DNA from: Gillisella taibaishanensis
Lineage (GTDB): Bacteria > Pseudomonadota > Alphaproteobacteria > Rhizobiales > Rhizobiaceae
Length of the DNA stretch: 64,000 bases
NCBI RefSeq assembly: GCF_001938985.1
Contig: NZ_MKIN01000014.1
Location: forward strand, 1 to 64,000
Direction of reading: 5' to 3'
The position numbers and the translations under genes were made by a program. The notes under the pieces were generated by a model. The model was not told the DNA's origin. It did not search any database and saw nothing but the letters and a program-made list of their open reading frames with translations. Positions 60,036 to 64,000 of this stretch are shown here, piece after piece. The first letter of the stretch is position 1. Each line of letters opens with the position of its first letter.

Positions 60036-62566
60036 TTCAGGAGTTGTCGGATCGTATTTGGAAAAACTCCGTCTTTCACAGCCAGCTGGATACGTTGATC
60101 GGCGCTTGGCTTCAGCATGAACTGCAGATTACAGCAACAATGAACCTGTCGGACAAGGACATGGCGCGTTGTATCCAAGCTGCAGCAATCCTTTCGAAAA
60201 GCGACGATCCTATGCGTCAGCGAGCAGCCTACAGCATCGCTGCGTGCGCAAACGACCTTCGGTCTGAGGAACTTCCTGGCTTAGCTGGTACTTTGCGATT
60301 GGTGCTTACGGGACTTGGCAACTTTCCGGCGTTTACAACGTCTGCGGTAATTAACGACTTCCGCCGATTGCCGATGCAGTCGGCCGTCTATGAGGAACTC
60401 CGTCGCGCAACGAATGCGGTATCAATCGGGGATGAAACGGTTGTACTGACTGATTTTCAGGCCCGACTGTGGCAGTTGCTGACTGGCGGATATCGCGTCG
60501 CAATATCAGCGCCGACTTCAGCTGGAAAGTCTTTCGTTCTACAGCAGTATCTGCGCGGGCTGGTCCGGGCCGGAAAGCTTGAGCAGGCCTGCTACATTGT
60601 GCCCAGCCGTGCGTTAATAGCTCAGGTCACAGACGCAATCGTAACGTGGCGTCAAGCGAACGGGTTTGTGGATGTGTCTGTCATCAATGTGCCTATGACT
60701 GCTGAGGTCGAGCTGCCGAGGAAAGCGATCTTCGTGCTGACACAGGAGAGGCTTCAGGCGCTTATGGGGTCGCACCCCGATTTTGCGCCAACATTGATTA
60801 TATCTGACGAGGCTCAGAGTATCGAAGAGGGCTCTCGGGGCGTGCTCCTGCAGAATGTCATCGACAAGCTGTTGGCTCGGTCACCGAACGCTCAGCTCGT
60901 ATTTGCTGGCCCTAACATCAAGAACCTAGATGCATTCGCCAAGATATTTGGCATCGATAAGGTCGAAGAAGTCCAGAGCCGATCACCAAGCGTCGTACAG
61001 AACTTGATTGTCGTGAATACGAGATCACCGATTAGAGGGCGGGTTTCTGTTCAGCGGCTGACGGCTGACGGTCGAACCGACTTGGGATACATGGAGATTG
61101 GCAAAGCACTTCCAAGCACCAGGGAACGCCTCGTTCGAATTGCGGACCGATTTGGTCGGCAGAAGCCATCGATTGTATACGCCAATAGGCCATCCGACGC
61201 TGAGGGTGTGGCGCTCGGATTAGAGGAGTTAAATCGGTCGACTGAGCCGAATGAGCGGCTGCTTGAGTTATCGGAATTCGTCAAAGTTGCTGTACACCCA
61301 GAGTACGATTTGGCGAAATGCTTGTTGCGTGGCATCGGCTTCCACTACGGTCGTATCCCAGCCTTGGTCCGCCGGGGCGTAGAAAGCGCCTTCAGCGACG
61401 GCGACATCCGCTTTCTCGTTACGACAAGCACCCTTATCCAAGGCGTGAACTTCCCCGCAGCCAATCTTTTTGTTTGCAAACCTAAGAAAGGCCAATCAAC
61501 CGATCTTGAACCTGCCGAATTCTGGAATTTGGCGGGTCGAGCAGGGCGGCTCGGCAAGGAGTTTCAGGGAAACATCTTTCTGATCGACTACGATGAATGG
61601 ACGACAAGCCCTGCCGACAAAGGCAACGAGATCGAGTTGAAGAGCTTTTTGACGGAGACCCTGTCCACCCGCCTCGACGAGGTTGAAGCTTGTGCATTGG
61701 AGAGTAACCCGCAGCGTGAAACCTCCGATCTCGCTGACGTGGAGGCTACGTTCGCTAGATTGCTGGCAGATCACATGGCGGGACGCCTTGATCAGACGCT
61801 CACGCGTTGTGATGTAGAGGAGGGTGATCGGGATCGGTTGCGCAAGGCGCTCGATGTCGCGCAGTCCAGAGTGTCACTTCCTTCGGAAACGATTGAGGCA
61901 GCGCCGACGGTATCCGCGCTCCGACAGCAGCGCCTTGCGACCTACCTAAAATCGGAGATCAAGGGCGGTGGTATTCGAAGACTAGAGGAGTTGATCCCAC
62001 GCCATCCTCGTGACGACGCCGCATGGAAGACTCTGTCTGAGATTTATCGCATATGCCATGAACGAATTCTGTCGGTCGATGTCCCAAAGCTCCACTTAAG
62101 AATGGCGGCTATATCACTAAGCTGGATGAGAGGTGATCCTCTTCCCGCAATCATTGAAAAAAACCGGGAATACAACAAGGGCGACACAATATCAGCAGTT
62201 ATCCGCAACACCCTAAACGACATCGAGCAGGAGGTGCGTTTCAAGTATTTCCGGTTGGCCACATGCTATATCAGTGTATTGGCACATTGCCTGAAGGAAT
62301 CAGGCCATACCGACTACCTGTCCAGCTTATCCTCTTTGCCGACGTACCTTGAGATGGGGGCGTCCGATCAAACAATGATCAGCTTCATCGCCTTGGGTCT
62401 GTCACGTCATACCGCAAAGGAACTGATGGAGTTTACGGTAGAGAAAGAAATGGACCCCGCTACTGCTTTGAAATGGTTGCGACAGGAGAATTTTGACAGC
62501 CGTATCGCTTCCCCCATGGTTAGACAGGATATCGTCAGAGTTCTTGAAAGCGCAGGAGCCGCTTAG
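60032..62566 (+). CDS. hamB: Hachiman defence helicase HamB
   Basis: Superfamily 2 helicase partner of HamA. 844 residues from the ATG at 60032, overlapping hamA by 4 bases. Motif I APTSAGKS at 160-167, motif II SDEAQS (Asp at 259), motif Ia region ACYIVPSRALIAQV, C-terminal helicase domain with FLVTTSTLIQGVNFPA and motif VI NLAGRAGRLG. The 300 C-terminal residues are a helical extension. The two-gene layout with DUF1837 is the Hachiman signature. Its last four bases overlap the convergent DUF3223 gene. Confidence 0.92.
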   Translation: MIQELSDRIWKNSVFHSQLDTLIGAWLQHELQITATMNLSDKDMARCIQAAAILSKSDDPMRQRAAYSIAACANDLRSEELPGLAGTLRLVLTGLGNFPAFTTSAVINDFRRLPMQSAVYEELRRATNAVSIGDETVVLTDFQARLWQLLTGGYRVAISAPTSAGKSFVLQQYLRGLVRAGKLEQACYIVPSRALIAQVTDAIVTWRQANGFVDVSVINVPMTAEVELPRKAIFVLTQERLQALMGSHPDFAPTLIISDEAQSIEEGSRGVLLQNVIDKLLARSPNAQLVFAGPNIKNLDAFAKIFGIDKVEEVQSRSPSVVQNLIVVNTRSPIRGRVSVQRLTADGRTDLGYMEIGKALPSTRERLVRIADRFGRQKPSIVYANRPSDAEGVALGLEELNRSTEPNERLLELSEFVKVAVHPEYDLAKCLLRGIGFHYGRIPALVRRGVESAFSDGDIRFLVTTSTLIQGVNFPAANLFVCKPKKGQSTDLEPAEFWNLAGRAGRLGKEFQGNIFLIDYDEWTTSPADKGNEIELKSFLTETLSTRLDEVEACALESNPQRETSDLADVEATFARLLADHMAGRLDQTLTRCDVEEGDRDRLRKALDVAQSRVSLPSETIEAAPTVSALRQQRLATYLKSEIKGGGIRRLEELIPRHPRDDAAWKTLSEIYRICHERILSVDVPKLHLRMAAISLSWMRGDPLPAIIEKNREYNKGDTISAVIRNTLNDIEQEVRFKYFRLATCYISVLAHCLKESGHTDYLSSLSSLPTYLEMGASDQTMISFIALGLSRHTAKELMEFTVEKEMDPATALKWLRQENFDSRIASPMVRQDIVRVLESAGAA

Positions 62567-62877
62567 TCTACGAGCGCAGGCTCAGTCGAGATGCAGGTAT
62601 GATACGAGAATTTATCCCAAGTCCCGTCAAGCCGGACTACGCGAAAGCACTGCGTTGCGTAGTCCGCTGCTTGGACCTCGAAATGGTGAATACCGTCGCC
62701 GATTTTCTCTACGCTTTCCGGATGCCGCTCAAGCAAACTTGCGAGGTCTAGAGCGTCCTCTTCCGAGACAGTCTCTCCGGGTCGATAGCGATTCAGCATC
62801 TCTGCAAAATATTTGCTGGCATCGCCTTTCTTATCGAAAGAGCGAGTTTTCAAGATAACAGGGCGGCCACGAGCCAT
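62563..62877 (-). CDS. DUF3223 (DCL-like) protein
   Basis: 104 residues. It matches the DUF3223/DCL domain pattern: SFDKKGDASKYFAEMLNRYRPGE in parts, LASLLERHPESVEKIGDGIHHFEV, and TQCFRVVRLDGTWDKFSYHTCI. The domain occurs in plant plastid and polymerase proteins and in bacteria; its bacterial role is not established, a nucleic-acid link being suspected. GGAGAAG precedes the ATG. A 7-bp inverted repeat TCTCCAT/ATGGAGA (62884-62905) covers this ribosome site. Convergent with hamB, overlapping by 4 bases. Confidence 0.85.
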   Translation of the reverse strand: MARGRPVILKTRSFDKKGDASKYFAEMLNRYRPGETVSEEDALDLASLLERHPESVEKIGDGIHHFEVQAADYATQCFRVVRLDGTWDKFSYHTCISTEPALVD

Positions 62878-63146
62878 ACAACTTCTCCATTATATACTAT
62901 GGAGATGAAGTGGGGACGAATTAAAACAGTTGCAATACTTGGTCGTCCATTTTCCGTTGGTGTGGACGAAAGTCAGTTCCATGGCGAAAAACCCCATAAC
63001 TAGGTAAAATTGAAGACTTGGCTCGCTCACCAGTCAGAATGTCCCCGCGCGCTAGTTCCTACCCAAAACTCAGGTCTGGTAACGGCAAACATTTAGCGAG
63101 GGTTTGTATTGAGACAAAAGCAAGCAGGCAGTGTTGCCTAACGGTG

Positions 63147-64000
63147 TCAAGCGTGAAGGTCGACGGCGACATCTTGGTAATCTGCCGCATGCTCCTGGCA
63201 ATGGGCGCGCACGCGCTGAAGCCAGCTCTCGTACCAGACCCACATCCCCTTATATTCACCATCACGGCCGAAATTATTGGCCGGATTTTTAGCATCCAGC
63301 GCGTGCCATAGAGCTGTGTGACTTCCTTGTTTGAACTTGGGATAGCCCTCTGCTTGCATGATCTCGATAATCTGCTTGCCGAGATACCGTTTCTTTTCGA
63401 CCTCCTTGAGCAGCACGCGGTTGATCTCGGCGGCTTCTTCAGACCCCGGCTTCACGAACTCAACGGCGAGGTCGGCCGCCGATTTTCTGTTCGCAAGCTT
63501 CGGTACAAATACGACACGGTATGCGAAATCAGGATCGGCCATCTGTTCATCTGAGAGCCCGTTGTGGAACTCATCCATCAGCGTCTCGATGTGCGCCGGA
63601 AGAGAACTTGCCTTCTTCAGGATGGAGCGCTGGTCTGAACTGAACGTGACAAACTGCAGGGCAATGGGAAGGCGACGTTCGAGGCCGTACTGGCCACCGA
63701 ATAGCTTTTTGATCGCTTCATTGAAATTTATGCAGCAGGCTTGCATCTTCGCACTAACCGCGTCGTCAATACGGCTGGTCATGCGATGCTCAATCTCGTG
63801 CCGGATCATGATCAGGAATTCCAGGTTCTTCACAGCACCACCTGGTATAGGGCATCTTCCATGCCTGAGGCACATGCCCAATTCCCAATAGCAATCCTCT
63901 CCAGAGGTCGTCTTTTTGACAGTGCCGTCCGCGTTTTTATAGCGATAATCGATGCCCTCTCGCCGGTAAAAGGCATGCATCAGGTACGTCCAGGCGATGA
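63147..64000 (-). CDS. DUF3644 protein, N-terminus beyond window end
   Basis: At least 284 residues; the frame is open through base 64000, and the family usually begins with a longer AW-x-x-L-x-H-A helix, which is visible here as AWTYLMHAFYRREGIDYRY crossing the edge. Other marks: AVKNLEFLIMIRHEIEHRMT, whose RxxxxH pattern resembles HEPN-type RNase motifs, and a DNA-binding-like C-terminus (IEIMQAEGYPKFKQGSHTALWHAL). DUF3644 proteins are common in defence islands. Assignment of HEPN activity is inference. Confidence 0.82.
   Translation of the reverse strand, partial: IAWTYLMHAFYRREGIDYRYKNADGTVKKTTSGEDCYWELGMCLRHGRCPIPGGAVKNLEFLIMIRHEIEHRMTSRIDDAVSAKMQACCINFNEAIKKLFGGQYGLERRLPIALQFVTFSSDQRSILKKASSLPAHIETLMDEFHNGLSDEQMADPDFAYRVVFVPKLANRKSAADLAVEFVKPGSEEAAEINRVLLKEVEKKRYLGKQIIEIMQAEGYPKFKQGSHTALWHALDAKNPANNFGRDGEYKGMWVWYESWLQRVRAHCQEHAADYQDVAVDLHA

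Noticed and set aside
1..64000. CRISPR arrays, tRNA or rRNA genes
   Set aside because: No regularly spaced direct repeats and no cloverleaf-like or rRNA-like sequence was seen in the intergenic regions on reading through the window.

Overview
The window comes from an alphaproteobacterium of the Rhizobiaceae (Rhizobium/Agrobacterium/Allorhizobium type). The main evidence is the flagellar gene order, which is close to that of Sinorhizobium meliloti: flaA near fliP, motE between flgI and flgH, and motA-fliM-fliN-fliG-flhB divergent from flgF-fliI. The KpsE/KpsT-like surface polysaccharide genes and a dispersed intergenic palindromic repeat fit the same group. I cannot name the species. No rRNA, tRNA or CRISPR array was recognised.

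Region 1 (1-17.7 kb) is a flagellar regulon. Minus strand: two tandem flagellins, then fliP, fliL, flgH, motE, flgI, flgA, flgG, fliE, flgC, flgB, a conserved anchored protein, fliI and flgF. Plus strand: motA, fliM, fliN, fliG, flhB and a small conserved gene. Most genes overlap by ATGA or lie within a few bases of each other. Clear terminators sit at 1039-1065, 8846-8872 and 17762-17795. FliI and FliN carry unusual N-terminal extensions.

Region 2 (17.8-36.6 kb) is chromosomal metabolism and surface functions. It holds a membrane-anchored unknown, a TonB-dependent siderophore-type receptor divergent from an RpiR-family regulator (a 10-bp inverted repeat flanks the shared promoter region), and an ABC-F ATPase. 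Next come two glycosyltransferases followed by a KpsE-KpsT-KpsE' set with no KpsM permease in view. A complete Dpp/Opp-type peptide ABC transporter follows, with an Asp/Glu/hydantoin racemase-like protein that lacks both usual catalytic cysteines.

Region 3 (36.6-64.0 kb) is an accessory island, visibly more AT-rich between its genes. It opens with a Tn7-like transposition operon (tnsA-tnsB-tnsC-tniQ, minus strand). After it come: a cytosine-methyltransferase-like protein that has lost its catalytic motifs, with a 16-bp perfect inverted repeat just before its start; a membrane protein and a DUF3800 protein; a plus-strand series of trypsin-like protease, PD-(D/E)XK nuclease, TnsA-like protein with dead active site, soluble FtsH-like AAA+ metalloprotease, unknown and GNAT-like protein; a VapC-type PIN toxin with small neighbours; a reverse transcriptase preceded by a structured noncoding leader; a Hachiman-type HamA-HamB pair; and DUF3223 and DUF3644 genes. 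This is a defence island. The best candidates for something new are the reverse transcriptase with its leader, the inactive methyltransferase-like gene with its inverted repeat, and the pseudo-TnsA/FtsH-like protease cassette.
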